Source: GWE2-42-39 sp034003625 (GTDB lineage Bacteria; Bacteroidota; Bacteroidia; Bacteroidales; Prolixibacteraceae). Taken from it: a stretch of DNA of 64,000 nucleotides. The position numbers and the translations under genes are program-made. Positions within the stretch are counted from its first letter, which is position 1; each line of letters opens with the position of its first letter. This document shows, piece after piece, positions 51,625 through 60,226 of this stretch. The DNA lies in assembly GCA_034003625.1 (NCBI GenBank), contig JAVEYG010000004.1:62001-126000 (forward strand), in the 5' to 3' direction. The notes under the pieces were generated by a model. The model was not told where the DNA came from, did not search any database, and saw only the letters and a list, made by a program, of their open reading frames with translations.

Positions 51625-52974
51625 ATGAAAACATTTTTATATTTTATGGATTATTTATTCGTTCTCCTGATAATTTCAAGTTTTACAGGTTGTTCAAAAA
51701 AAAACGAAAAACCTTTACCTGACGAAAATGGGGACAAGGTTACCCGCTACTATGTTGCAACTGATGGAAAAGATTCCAATAAAGGGACCCTGTTGTCTCC
51801 GTGGAGGCATATCGCTTATGGGGTTGGAAAACTTGTTGCCGGGGACACGCTTTATGTCCGCGGCGGAACCTATGCCGGGGATTTTACTGTTTCACAGTCA
51901 GGCAATCCGAAAGCTCCGATATGTATTGTTGCCTATCCTGGTGAAACTCCGGTTGTAGAAGGTGATAATGTTTACCCAGAGGAAGATTGGGATGGACTAA
52001 TAACCCTTACTGGCAACTATATCGTTGTCAATGGGTTTGAAGTTAAAAATTCGCGTCAGCGGGGTATTGGCGTTTATGGTCATCATAACTCCGTATATAA
52101 CTGTAATGTCCACCATTCTTATCATGGAGGTATTCTTGTAACCGGAGATTATGGATTAGTGGAGGATACGAAAATATGGCAAAATTCTCTCGAAAACGTT
52201 AATGAATCTGGCAGCGGCATGTGGGCATCAGGACTCAGTTTTGCACGTGACCAGGTTGATGGCATAACGAGTCATGGTACCGCCCGGAGAAATATCATTT
52301 ATAACAACTGGGGCGAAGGTCTTTCTGCATTTGAAGCATCACACATACTTTTTGAAGATAACATTGTTTACAACAACTGGTCAGTCAACCTTTATATTTC
52401 TAATGTCTGGAACTCTGTTTATCAGCGGAACCTTGTATTTGTAACCCCAGACACCCCTATAACCGGAAGCCGGAGGTTCCCAAGCAACATCTCCTGGATG
52501 GACGAAGTAGTATCGGTTAAAGGTGTAAATGTTCTTTCTCACGGCAACATTGCCATTAATAACATTACCTATGGCTCCTCCATTTGTATTCAATGCTGGA
52601 ATACCGAAGCGGCGGCCCAGGCAGGCGCCGGTTTCAAGAATGAACTCATCGCGAATAACACCTTCTTAAAAGGTAATCTTTATGTTGGCAGTTACGCCCA
52701 CAGCAATTCCCTTGTCGTAAACAATATCTTTGATGTCGGAACAGACATTGCTACAAGGCCGGGTATCACTTTCTCCAATAATTTAGCCGGAGATTCGGGG
52801 CTTGCACAAACAGGCTCGTTCTCTAATACTTCCTGGTCTGTTGATTATTTCAAACCGCTTCCCTCTTCCCCTGCCATTAACAAAGCAACGTTACTTCCTC
52901 AGGTTACTGATGACTTTTTTAAAACCAACCGGGGAACTAATCCTGATATCGGGGCAATCGAATACGTAGAATGA
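51625..52974 (+). CDS. Parallel beta-helix surface lipoprotein (DUF1565-like, possible lyase or glycosidase)
   Basis: 449-aa lipoprotein (lipobox SSFTGCSKKNEKPLP) folded as a right-handed beta-helix. It begins with the DUF1565-type module (YYVATDGKDSNKGTLLSPWR, GDTLYVRGGTYAGDF) and continues with helix coils (VVNGFEVKNSRQRGIGVYGH; GTARRNIIYNNWGEGLSAFE; LVVNNIFDVGTD). The end (PSSPAINKATLLPQ, RGTNPDIGAIEYVE) is the choice-of-anchor-Q type C-terminus common to such proteins. The fold is shared by polysaccharide lyases and several glycosidases, so enzymatic action on the PUL 3 glycan is plausible but the catalytic residues cannot be identified. It lies between the sulfatase and the second GH30-like gene. 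Confidence 0.78.
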   Translation: MKTFLYFMDYLFVLLIISSFTGCSKKNEKPLPDENGDKVTRYYVATDGKDSNKGTLLSPWRHIAYGVGKLVAGDTLYVRGGTYAGDFTVSQSGNPKAPICIVAYPGETPVVEGDNVYPEEDWDGLITLTGNYIVVNGFEVKNSRQRGIGVYGHHNSVYNCNVHHSYHGGILVTGDYGLVEDTKIWQNSLENVNESGSGMWASGLSFARDQVDGITSHGTARRNIIYNNWGEGLSAFEASHILFEDNIVYNNWSVNLYISNVWNSVYQRNLVFVTPDTPITGSRRFPSNISWMDEVVSVKGVNVLSHGNIAINNITYGSSICIQCWNTEAAAQAGAGFKNELIANNTFLKGNLYVGSYAHSNSLVVNNIFDVGTDIATRPGITFSNNLAGDSGLAQTGSFSNTSWSVDYFKPLPSSPAINKATLLPQVTDDFFKTNRGTNPDIGAIEYVE

Positions 52975-53038
52975 CATTTTGTAGATATCAGTTAAAAGAA
53001 CGTTTGTTGTCAACTCAATAAAATTTAATGAACTAAAA

Positions 53039-54523
53039 ATGAATACGATGAAATTAATTTTAAACGTTAAGAAATACCTGTTTGTCATTTTGATGATGGG
53101 ATGTATTTGGGGATGCCTTCAAAAAAAGGAAGATAAGCCATTACCTAAAGAGCTTACATTAAATTGTTCAAAACCGTTGCTGACTGTGGATGGGTTTGGT
53201 GTAAACATCAATCCGGGGCAATGGAATGATGGGAAACTTAAGCCAGCGCTCGATCTCCTGGTTGATGATTTGGGTTCAACATTGTTCAGGTTCGACTGTA
53301 CAGGTCTGGCCAACTGGTTAGACCCGACCCAAAGGCTAAACAATGGGTGTTGGCCGGATCAATACCTGGATAGCGTTTATACTTCAACCGTTTTCAAGAA
53401 CGCATGGGCCACGTTCAAATACCTGAATAAAAAAGGAATTGAACCTTTCTTTAATGTGAGTGGAAAGACCCACCCGGCAATGGGCAAGACGAATGAGCCG
53501 AACAGGCTTGCCGATTTTGACGCTTATGCGGAAATGATTGCCACCATGCTCGAATGGGCACGAGAAAAAGAAGGATTAAAATTCAGTCTGCTGGCGCCTT
53601 TTAATGAAACAGATTTGGGATACCCCGAAGGGCCAAATGTTGATGCTGCATGCATGAAAATAGTTACTAAACGGATTATTGAAAAACTGGATGAACACGG
53701 CCTGACGGATATTAATATAATTGCCCTTGACGATGCGTTTCGTAATTTTGATAAACTGGATACATTACTTTCCGACACAAGTTATGTGAACCGGGTTTAC
53801 GCTTTTGCAACCCACATTTACGGTAATGGAAATGATTGCGAGACCGATAAATGGTATGAATCGGAAACCGAGTATGCCCAATTTTCTAAAAAAATAAAGG
53901 CCAGCCCATTTAAAAATTCTTCTGTTTGGATTACTGAGTATGGCGATTTGGACCAGACTGGTGAAATCGAATTTGAGTTCTCATGGCGTTCCACTCGACG
54001 GATTATGAAATGTTTTCGCGATGGATTTAATGCTGGTGTTGTTTGGGATGCTTTTGATAATTTTCATATGCACGACGCCTTGTGGACCGAATATGGCTTG
54101 TTGCATACAGACACTATTAACTGGAAATATTCGCCGAGAAAAAGATATTATGCTGCAAAGCAAATTTTCCGGTATGTAAAACCTGGATGGAAAATGGTCG
54201 GTATTTCAACTCCTGTGTCCGATGAACATGGTGTTTTACAGAAATACTACGATTCATTCCGTCATATTCGTACCCTTGCATTTGTATCACCCGATGGCAA
54301 CGATTTTACACTGGTAGTTATGAACGGCATCGAATCGCCTGTAGATATGTTCGTTAACATGGAAGATTTTGGCAGTGGGCTTACCTCAAAGCCTGTCCAT
54401 CTTTTCGTTACTGACCTGAACGACAACTGCTCACCTAAAGGAGTATCAAGGTTTAATGGGGAAACAGTTAATGTTGTTCTTCCGGTGCGTAGTATTTCTA
54501 CGGTTACCACACTTAATGAATAA
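53039..54523 (+). CDS. GH30-like clan GH-A glycoside hydrolase, lipoprotein paralogue
   Basis: 494-aa paralogue of the protein at 47145-48614. It keeps the same core: LLTVDGFGVNINPGQWNDGK, LAPFNETDLGYPEGPNVDAA (acid/base Glu about 190), SVWITEYGDLDQTGEIEFEF (nucleophile Glu about 300), WDAFDNFHMHDALWTEYGLL, and the C-terminal beta-sandwich. The N-terminus differs: a lipoprotein signal (VILMMGCIWGCLQKKEDKPL) instead of a signal-peptidase I site. An alternative ATG at 53048 gives a 491-aa form. The pair therefore looks like a duplication followed by relocation of one copy to a membrane surface. Substitutions near the active site between copies could mean different chain-length or linkage preference; that is inference. 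Confidence 0.82.
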   Translation: MNTMKLILNVKKYLFVILMMGCIWGCLQKKEDKPLPKELTLNCSKPLLTVDGFGVNINPGQWNDGKLKPALDLLVDDLGSTLFRFDCTGLANWLDPTQRLNNGCWPDQYLDSVYTSTVFKNAWATFKYLNKKGIEPFFNVSGKTHPAMGKTNEPNRLADFDAYAEMIATMLEWAREKEGLKFSLLAPFNETDLGYPEGPNVDAACMKIVTKRIIEKLDEHGLTDINIIALDDAFRNFDKLDTLLSDTSYVNRVYAFATHIYGNGNDCETDKWYESETEYAQFSKKIKASPFKNSSVWITEYGDLDQTGEIEFEFSWRSTRRIMKCFRDGFNAGVVWDAFDNFHMHDALWTEYGLLHTDTINWKYSPRKRYYAAKQIFRYVKPGWKMVGISTPVSDEHGVLQKYYDSFRHIRTLAFVSPDGNDFTLVVMNGIESPVDMFVNMEDFGSGLTSKPVHLFVTDLNDNCSPKGVSRFNGETVNVVLPVRSISTVTTLNE

Positions 54524-54556
54524 TGAAATCAGAAATCACCATTTTAACAATAAAAT

Positions 54557-55651
54557 ATGAACTTAAAAAATATCTGGTGGAATATAGAATTGGAGCAAAA
54601 GCCCGACTTTAAGAAATGCATGGAACGGATTTATGCCTGGTACGAACAGAAAATTGTGGACAGGGTTCCCATTCGGTTTTCGGCCCATAATGCGGAATAC
54701 GGCGAGTCCCATTTATTGGAAGGCAGGTCATGGCCCTCATTAAAAGACTGTTGGTGGGACACGGCGTATCAGATTGAACTGTTTGAACATCAATTGAAAC
54801 ATTCAGTTTATAATGCGGAAACTTTTCCAATTTTTTGGCCCAATCTGGGACCTGAAGTATATGCTGCATTTTATGGGGTGGAGCTGGAATACAAAGAGGT
54901 AACATCCTATTCTATTCCAAATCTGAAAGACTGGTCTCAGTTAGACGAAATTAAACTTGACACCTCCAATCCGTATTTTAAGAAAATCGAAGAGATGACC
55001 TATGCTGCATTGGAACGATGTAAAGGAAAGTATTTGGTTGGTTATACCGACCTGCACCCCGGATTAGATTGCGCAGCCGCTTTCCGCGATCCGCAGCAAC
55101 TGTGCATTGATTTCCTTTTGAACCCGGACGAAGTGAAGAGACTGATTGACATTTCATCAAGAGATTTTCAAAAGATATTTGACCATTTTGATACGATATT
55201 AAAGCAACATAATCAACCATCGGTAACTTGGATGGGCATCCCTTCTTTCGGAAAGATGCATATACCAAGTTGTGATTTTGGCGCCATGATTTCGCCGGAA
55301 CAATTTAATGAGTTTATTCTGCCAGTCATTCAAAATGAAGTTAAGCCTATGACTCACAATATTTTTCATTTGGACGGGAAAGGAGTGGCCAACCATGTTG
55401 ACAGGATATTGGAAATACCAGAAATCAATGCCATTCAATGGGTACAAGGAATGGGTAACGATTTGCCCATCATGCAATGGGTACCTTTCATTAAAAAAAT
55501 CCAGGCTGCTGGTAAATCTGTTGTTGTCGACCTGCAGGTATCCGAATTAGAGTCATTTATGAAAGAGGTTGACCCACGGGGGATTTTCCTTTGTATCAGC
55601 GCTCCGCCCGAAATCCAACAAGAAATTATCAACAGAGTGAGGAAATGGTAA
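54557..55651 (+). CDS. Uroporphyrinogen decarboxylase-superfamily (methyltransferase-like) cytosolic protein
   Basis: 364 aa, no signal peptide, so cytosolic amid exported enzymes. The fold is a URO-D/MtaA/CmuA-type barrel (CKGKYLVGYTDLHPGLDCAA, FRDPQQLCIDFLLNPDEVKR, CDFGAMISPEQFNEFILPVI, HNIFHLDGKGVANHVDRILE, INAIQWVQGMGNDLPIMQWV). True UroD active-site signatures are not apparent, and the HLDGKG segment resembles the metal-site region of corrinoid or methyl-transfer members of the superfamily. Candidate roles are demethylation or another C1 transfer on a sugar-derived product, or an uncharacterised glycan-catabolic step. No corrinoid protein is encoded nearby, so a complete methyltransfer system is not visible here. 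The assignment to the superfamily is fairly firm; the role is open. Confidence 0.72.
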   Translation: MNLKNIWWNIELEQKPDFKKCMERIYAWYEQKIVDRVPIRFSAHNAEYGESHLLEGRSWPSLKDCWWDTAYQIELFEHQLKHSVYNAETFPIFWPNLGPEVYAAFYGVELEYKEVTSYSIPNLKDWSQLDEIKLDTSNPYFKKIEEMTYAALERCKGKYLVGYTDLHPGLDCAAAFRDPQQLCIDFLLNPDEVKRLIDISSRDFQKIFDHFDTILKQHNQPSVTWMGIPSFGKMHIPSCDFGAMISPEQFNEFILPVIQNEVKPMTHNIFHLDGKGVANHVDRILEIPEINAIQWVQGMGNDLPIMQWVPFIKKIQAAGKSVVVDLQVSELESFMKEVDPRGIFLCISAPPEIQQEIINRVRKW

Positions 55652-55693
55652 ATACTACTGAATTTCTCAGATAAAGAATATTATTAAAAAACG

Positions 55694-57652
55694 ATGAAGA
55701 AAATAAATTTTGACAATCAATTTCATATTCCTTTCGATATCGGCAGTTTAACCCGATTTCTCCGGGATATTAGTTGTTTGCTTTTACTTATTGGTTTTTC
55801 CCAATGCGGGCAGGCGCAAATTTCACGCACTGATCTAATCTGGTACAAGTTTGATGATAATGACCCGGTAATAAAATATTATGGGGTTTGGGATACAGTC
55901 TGTAATAATATGTGTTACCGGGGATCGCAGCATGTAAGTAAAGAGGAAGGGGCTGAAGCAATCTTTTCATTTAATGGAACTAAACTGAGGATTTACGGTA
56001 GTTTTGGCAATGGGGAAGTGTATATTGACGACGTTAAATGTGGAAATCTGAACAAAGGGTGGCCTCCTCCCAATTGGATTAACCATTCGCCACAATATCA
56101 ATATATACTCTTTGTTGCTGATAGTTTGAAGGATGGAAAGCATTTGGCAAAAATAAAAGGGAAAGGTATAATATTTGATTCATTCTCATGTTTATCCGAT
56201 ACTTTTATAACTTTTCCCAAAAACAGCAGCCCTGAAACTATATCCGAAAGTCTTGGGCAAATTTCTGTTCCACAACCTTTATGGAAAAAATTTGACGACA
56301 GTGATGAATCAGTGTCATACAAAGGTAAATGGATACAGGTAAGTAATACCATGTGCCATCAGGGATATCAACGTATGAGTACAGAAACAGGGTCGGAGGT
56401 AAATTTCAAATTTAAAGGGTTCAAGGTTCGTATCTATGGAAGCAGAAACATTAATCATGGGAAAGCACTCATTTATATTGATAATGTCCTTCGTGATTCA
56501 ATTGATTGTTATAGTTCAGTTCCTAAGTACAATGAAGTTTTATATGAATCCGACAGTATTAAGATGGGGACACACCTAATGAGGATCGTTTTAAAATCAA
56601 ATTCTTCAAACAAACCCGCAGAAATTGGATTCGATGCATTCTCAAGTCTTTCAAACCGTACATACTCTCTCATTACGGTTTCGGTTGACAATAAACCGCT
56701 GATTGATGCAAACTACCTCGACAGTATGGATGTAAAAAAGGGATTCGAGGGGGGTACGATTATTAGTTATAAAAACGAATACCGTTTTTTTACCCATGAA
56801 ATTGACGGGAGCTTTGGGGGATTTGAAAAAATGGGTTTATACAAAAGTACAGATGGGACAAAATGGGAACGAATTAAAAGTGTTACACCGGATAGTACAG
56901 GGAAACAGATTCCCATTGAAAAACCATGGCAGGATTGTTGGGAACCGATTCCTTACTTCAATGAAAAAGAAGGGAGGTGGAACCTTTTTTATAATTCGAA
57001 TATGAAGATACTCCGGGCCGTTTCTCAAACAGAAGGATATGATGGGATTGAAGGTCCGTATCAGGATGTGCAGGACATCATAAAATATGGTTACCCGGAA
57101 GAACCGCAGCCCTCCGATCCTTGGGAGAGTAGTTTGATATGGTCGTGGTGCCACTATCCGGTTAAGGGGGATACTTTATATGCAATTTATGGAAGTTTTG
57201 GCCGGATGGGAAACAGAATTGGACTTGCCCGTTCCAACACAGGTATGACAGGACCCTGGTCAAGAGTTTCCGATTTAAACCCTATTGAAACAGGCGCTGT
57301 AGCATGTACGGAGAACCCCCTGGTATTCAAGCTCAATGATGGTAATTATATCGCTTTGGCAGATGGTGCAGATTATGAGCAATTTGGAACCCCAAGGGGT
57401 ATTTGTGCCTTTATGTCTTACGATGGTATTCATTGGGGGAAGATTACTTATTTTGACCTCTGGAAGCGCCCAGGGCGATGGTGGAAAATGTTACGTACCC
57501 CTTTGAGTTTTATTAAACAACCAAATGGAAATTACTTAATGTATTTTTCAGCCTTTGCCAATGATTCAATCAAAGGGTATCCCGGTCAGGATTTTAAAGG
57601 AAAAGAAACCCTTGGAAGATCATATGTTAGCCTAAAAATCAATGAATTGTAG
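55694..57652 (+). CDS. Secreted five-bladed-propeller (GH43-like) enzyme with two tandem N-terminal modules
   Basis: 652-aa exported protein. A hydrophobic signal segment (ISCLLLLIGFSQCGQAQ) contains a Cys and may be a lipoprotein signal. Two homologous modules follow, about 45-175 and 195-325: the first has WYKFDDNDPVIKYYGVWDTV and FNGTKLRIYGSFGNGEVYID, the second WKKFDDSDESVSYKGKWIQV and FKGFKVRIYG; they look like duplicated carbohydrate-binding beta-sandwiches. The C-terminal about 310 residues look like a GH43/GH117-type propeller (GLYKSTDGTKWERIKSVTPD, CWEPIPYFNEKEGRWNLFYN, VACTENPLVFKLNDGNYIAL, FMSYDGIHWGKITYFDLWKR). Catalytic residues cannot be assigned with confidence. It lies between the URO-D-like and GH36-like genes. 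Confidence 0.7.
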   Translation: MKKINFDNQFHIPFDIGSLTRFLRDISCLLLLIGFSQCGQAQISRTDLIWYKFDDNDPVIKYYGVWDTVCNNMCYRGSQHVSKEEGAEAIFSFNGTKLRIYGSFGNGEVYIDDVKCGNLNKGWPPPNWINHSPQYQYILFVADSLKDGKHLAKIKGKGIIFDSFSCLSDTFITFPKNSSPETISESLGQISVPQPLWKKFDDSDESVSYKGKWIQVSNTMCHQGYQRMSTETGSEVNFKFKGFKVRIYGSRNINHGKALIYIDNVLRDSIDCYSSVPKYNEVLYESDSIKMGTHLMRIVLKSNSSNKPAEIGFDAFSSLSNRTYSLITVSVDNKPLIDANYLDSMDVKKGFEGGTIISYKNEYRFFTHEIDGSFGGFEKMGLYKSTDGTKWERIKSVTPDSTGKQIPIEKPWQDCWEPIPYFNEKEGRWNLFYNSNMKILRAVSQTEGYDGIEGPYQDVQDIIKYGYPEEPQPSDPWESSLIWSWCHYPVKGDTLYAIYGSFGRMGNRIGLARSNTGMTGPWSRVSDLNPIETGAVACTENPLVFKLNDGNYIALADGADYEQFGTPRGICAFMSYDGIHWGKITYFDLWKRPGRWWKMLRTPLSFIKQPNGNYLMYFSAFANDSIKGYPGQDFKGKETLGRSYVSLKINEL

Positions 57653-57743
57653 TTCGTGATGAATTAAAAACTAAGGTCAAATCTTTCATTGTTAATACGT
57701 AAACCAAAAACCAATTAAACCTGCAAATTTAATAAGATTGCTT

Positions 57744-59873
57744 ATGTTTCCGAGATTCTTTTTCTTGCTTGTGTATGTTCTTGTTTTTAGATGTGTTTTG
57801 TCAGCCCAGCCATTTGCTTCCTATTCGGGAAATACCCTTATTCTCGACAACGGAGTGGTTAAAAGGGTTGTTCAAATGGATACAGGACAATCCGGAATTG
57901 TCTCTGCCAGTTATACACTGAAGGCAGGCAGCGGTGAATTCCTGTATTCCGGTTCAGAGGAGTTTTATTTTGAAGCCAATGGTAAGCCTGTTAGTGGCGT
58001 TGACAAATGGAAATTGGATTCTGTGCAGCTTATTGATTTGAAGAATAGCGGGAGCGGGGCCGTGGTGATTTTGGACCATCCAATGTTGCCGATACAATTG
58101 AGGATTACCTACCTGTTGTATCCCGGCCTTCCGCTTATCCGAAAAAATATCGGCGTCCTAAACAAAGGGATTCAAAAGATAAAGATTGAATCTCTTGATA
58201 TTGAAAGTCTTAATTTCGATAAGTCGGGGTTTGGCACCGATTGCTGGATCATGCATGATTATGCCCGCTATAAATCTTTAGGGCAGTTTATAGGCAATTG
58301 GTATGACCCGGTGGTAGTGGTGCACGAGGCAAATGAAAGCAGGGGGTTTGTATTGGGGAATGAATCCCCGGGGGTGATGAAACGGACAACAGCTTTTCTT
58401 AAACCGGCCCAACTTACGGTGGGGTTAACCCACTCTGATCAGAACTTTGCATTCCGCAAATGGCTGGCTCCGGGGGAATATTGGGAAAGTCCCTGGGTTT
58501 TTACCTGTATTTATGAGAATTCTGATGATCCCTATGCCGTATTAAATGAACCCGTGAGCAATTTTGTACGTCATCATCTGGGTACGAGGTTGAGTAAAAT
58601 CCCTGAGAAACCTGCATTCGTTTACAATACGTGGGTGCCGTTTGAGGATAATATCAATGAGGAGCTGATATATGAATTAGTTGATGCAGCCTCGGAATGC
58701 GGCGTTCAAGAGTTCATTATTGACGATGGGTGGCAGGACTTTTATGGCGACTGGAACATTAACAAGGAAAAATTCCCCAACGGGTTAAAACCCGTATTTG
58801 ATTATATAAAATCGAAAGGGATGAAACCTGGATTATGGATTAGCCTGGCAATAGCCGAGTCGGAAAGCGCAATTTTTAAAAAGCATCAGGAATGGGCGGT
58901 CAGGGGAAAAAATGGCCTGCCAATTAATCTTCACGCTGACGTTGACCAGATGTATGGAAGGGGAAGCTATTCGATGTGTATGGCCAGCGATTGGTATGAC
59001 CATATCAAAAAAGTTATTCTTAATTTGGTTCGAGAATATGGCCTGGAATACCTGAAAGGTGACTTCGCCGTAGTAACAGGTGCATATACTTCGGATAAAA
59101 CAAGATCAGGATGTCATTCCACTATTCATCCTTTACATGAAGACCAAAATGAATCGTTGCTTGAATTATACGGACGTATCTGGCAACTTTTTGATGATAT
59201 TCATAAAGAGGCTCCTGGGGTATTTATCGATTGTACATTTGAAACGATGGGGGAGTTGCAACTGATTGACCTCGACATGTGCAAGCACGCTGAGGGAAAC
59301 TGGCTCTCAAATTTCTACGAAAAGTCGCCTTTGGGTGCTTTGCGTGTCCGGCAAATGTCGTGGTGGCGGTCTCCGGTTATTCCAGCTACCGCATTGTTGA
59401 TTGGAAATCAGCGGTTGGACGATCCAAATTTTGAATTATCTTTTATGTCCCTTGCTGGCTCTCTCCCAATTTTTCTTGGCGACCTTCGACTTCTATCAAA
59501 TGAACAACGAGCCAGAATAAGACTGTGGGCTGATTGGATGCAATCCATGCAAGACAAACACGATTGTTTGTCATTCAGGCAGGATCTGTCTGGTTTTGGC
59601 GAGCCTGCCGAAGGAAGTTGGGACGGTTACCAACGAATTAATTCCGATACTCATTCGGGAGGAATAATAGGCATATTTAGACAAGGCTCATCTGAAATTC
59701 AACGTAATGTGACAATCAAGTTTTTACATCCGGACTTAATTTATGAAGTAAAAAAGGCACCGGAAGGGGTTACTATTGAGATTGCTTCAGGGGAAGAACT
59801 TGCTCAAAAAGGGTTTAATGTCAGGTTTGAAAAGAAATACGATGGGGCTGTTTATGAAGTGTGTGAAAAGTAG
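57744..59873 (+). CDS. GH36-like alpha-galactosidase-type glycoside hydrolase
   Basis: 709-aa secreted enzyme. The frame opens with a TTG at 57738, but ATG 57744 (MFPRFFFLLVYVLVFRCVLS) starts the signal peptide. An N-terminal beta-supersandwich (about 25-280) precedes a TIM barrel with VQEFIIDDGWQDFYGDWNIN, KSKGMKPGLWISLAIAESES and YGLEYLKGDFAVVTGAYTSD, where Asp about 440 would be the nucleophile. In classic GH36 the nucleophile motif is LKWD and the acid/base motif CSSGG; here the former reads LKGD and the latter region is DCTFETMGELQLIDLDMCKH, so this is a divergent branch. It could release alpha-galactose or a modified galactose from the PUL 3 glycan. It is the last PUL 3 gene, followed by a transposase relic. 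Confidence 0.78.
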   Translation: MFPRFFFLLVYVLVFRCVLSAQPFASYSGNTLILDNGVVKRVVQMDTGQSGIVSASYTLKAGSGEFLYSGSEEFYFEANGKPVSGVDKWKLDSVQLIDLKNSGSGAVVILDHPMLPIQLRITYLLYPGLPLIRKNIGVLNKGIQKIKIESLDIESLNFDKSGFGTDCWIMHDYARYKSLGQFIGNWYDPVVVVHEANESRGFVLGNESPGVMKRTTAFLKPAQLTVGLTHSDQNFAFRKWLAPGEYWESPWVFTCIYENSDDPYAVLNEPVSNFVRHHLGTRLSKIPEKPAFVYNTWVPFEDNINEELIYELVDAASECGVQEFIIDDGWQDFYGDWNINKEKFPNGLKPVFDYIKSKGMKPGLWISLAIAESESAIFKKHQEWAVRGKNGLPINLHADVDQMYGRGSYSMCMASDWYDHIKKVILNLVREYGLEYLKGDFAVVTGAYTSDKTRSGCHSTIHPLHEDQNESLLELYGRIWQLFDDIHKEAPGVFIDCTFETMGELQLIDLDMCKHAEGNWLSNFYEKSPLGALRVRQMSWWRSPVIPATALLIGNQRLDDPNFELSFMSLAGSLPIFLGDLRLLSNEQRARIRLWADWMQSMQDKHDCLSFRQDLSGFGEPAEGSWDGYQRINSDTHSGGIIGIFRQGSSEIQRNVTIKFLHPDLIYEVKKAPEGVTIEIASGEELAQKGFNVRFEKKYDGAVYEVCEK

Positions 59874-60226
59874 TATCAAGTAGTTAATTATCAGAATAAT
59901 ATTGAATCTAAGGAAAAATAAAATGAGTATCAATAGACGTGATTTTCAACGAAGACTGCTCCCTGAAAAAGGAAGACCATTCGGCGATAAACTTCAATAT
60001 GGTTGTAAAAGTAGCCCTGGCTTTGCTCGAACAGGAAAAAACCTTTAAAGCATCTAAAAATGGAAAAAGACAGAGAGCGGCACTGGATGACAAGTACAGA
60101 GAAAAAATCCTTAAATGTTAAAAGCGATTTCCCTGGGCAAAAAACTGTCGCTCGCCGATTTATAAAATTCTTTTTATAATTTAGCCCGGACTAATTTTTT
60201 CAGAACGAATTAAACCTGTTTACACC
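59874..60226 (+). other. 353-bp region between PUL 3 and cstA, mostly a transposase relic
   Basis: The stretch holds the IS remnant at 59927-60121, a short AT-rich leader to 60226, and no other credible coding sequence. A TATAATTTAG stretch near 60175 may be part of the cstA promoter but departs from the consensus TAnnTTTG. Confidence 0.4.
59927..60121 (+). pseudogene. ISAs1-family transposase, C-terminal remnant
   Basis: The open frame reads SIDVIFNEDCSLKKEDHSAI, then NFNMVVKVALALLEQEKTFK, then GKRQRAALDDKYREKILKC and a stop. This is the C-terminal end typical of ISAs1-group (IS4-like) transposases (DVxFxED, NFxxxxxIALxLL, then a basic tail and DDxYxEKIL). The stop codon just upstream (59924-59926) and the absence of the rest of the gene show a truncated, inactive copy. 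It sits at the exact downstream end of PUL 3, which is a plausible scar of insertion of the locus. Confidence 0.7.
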
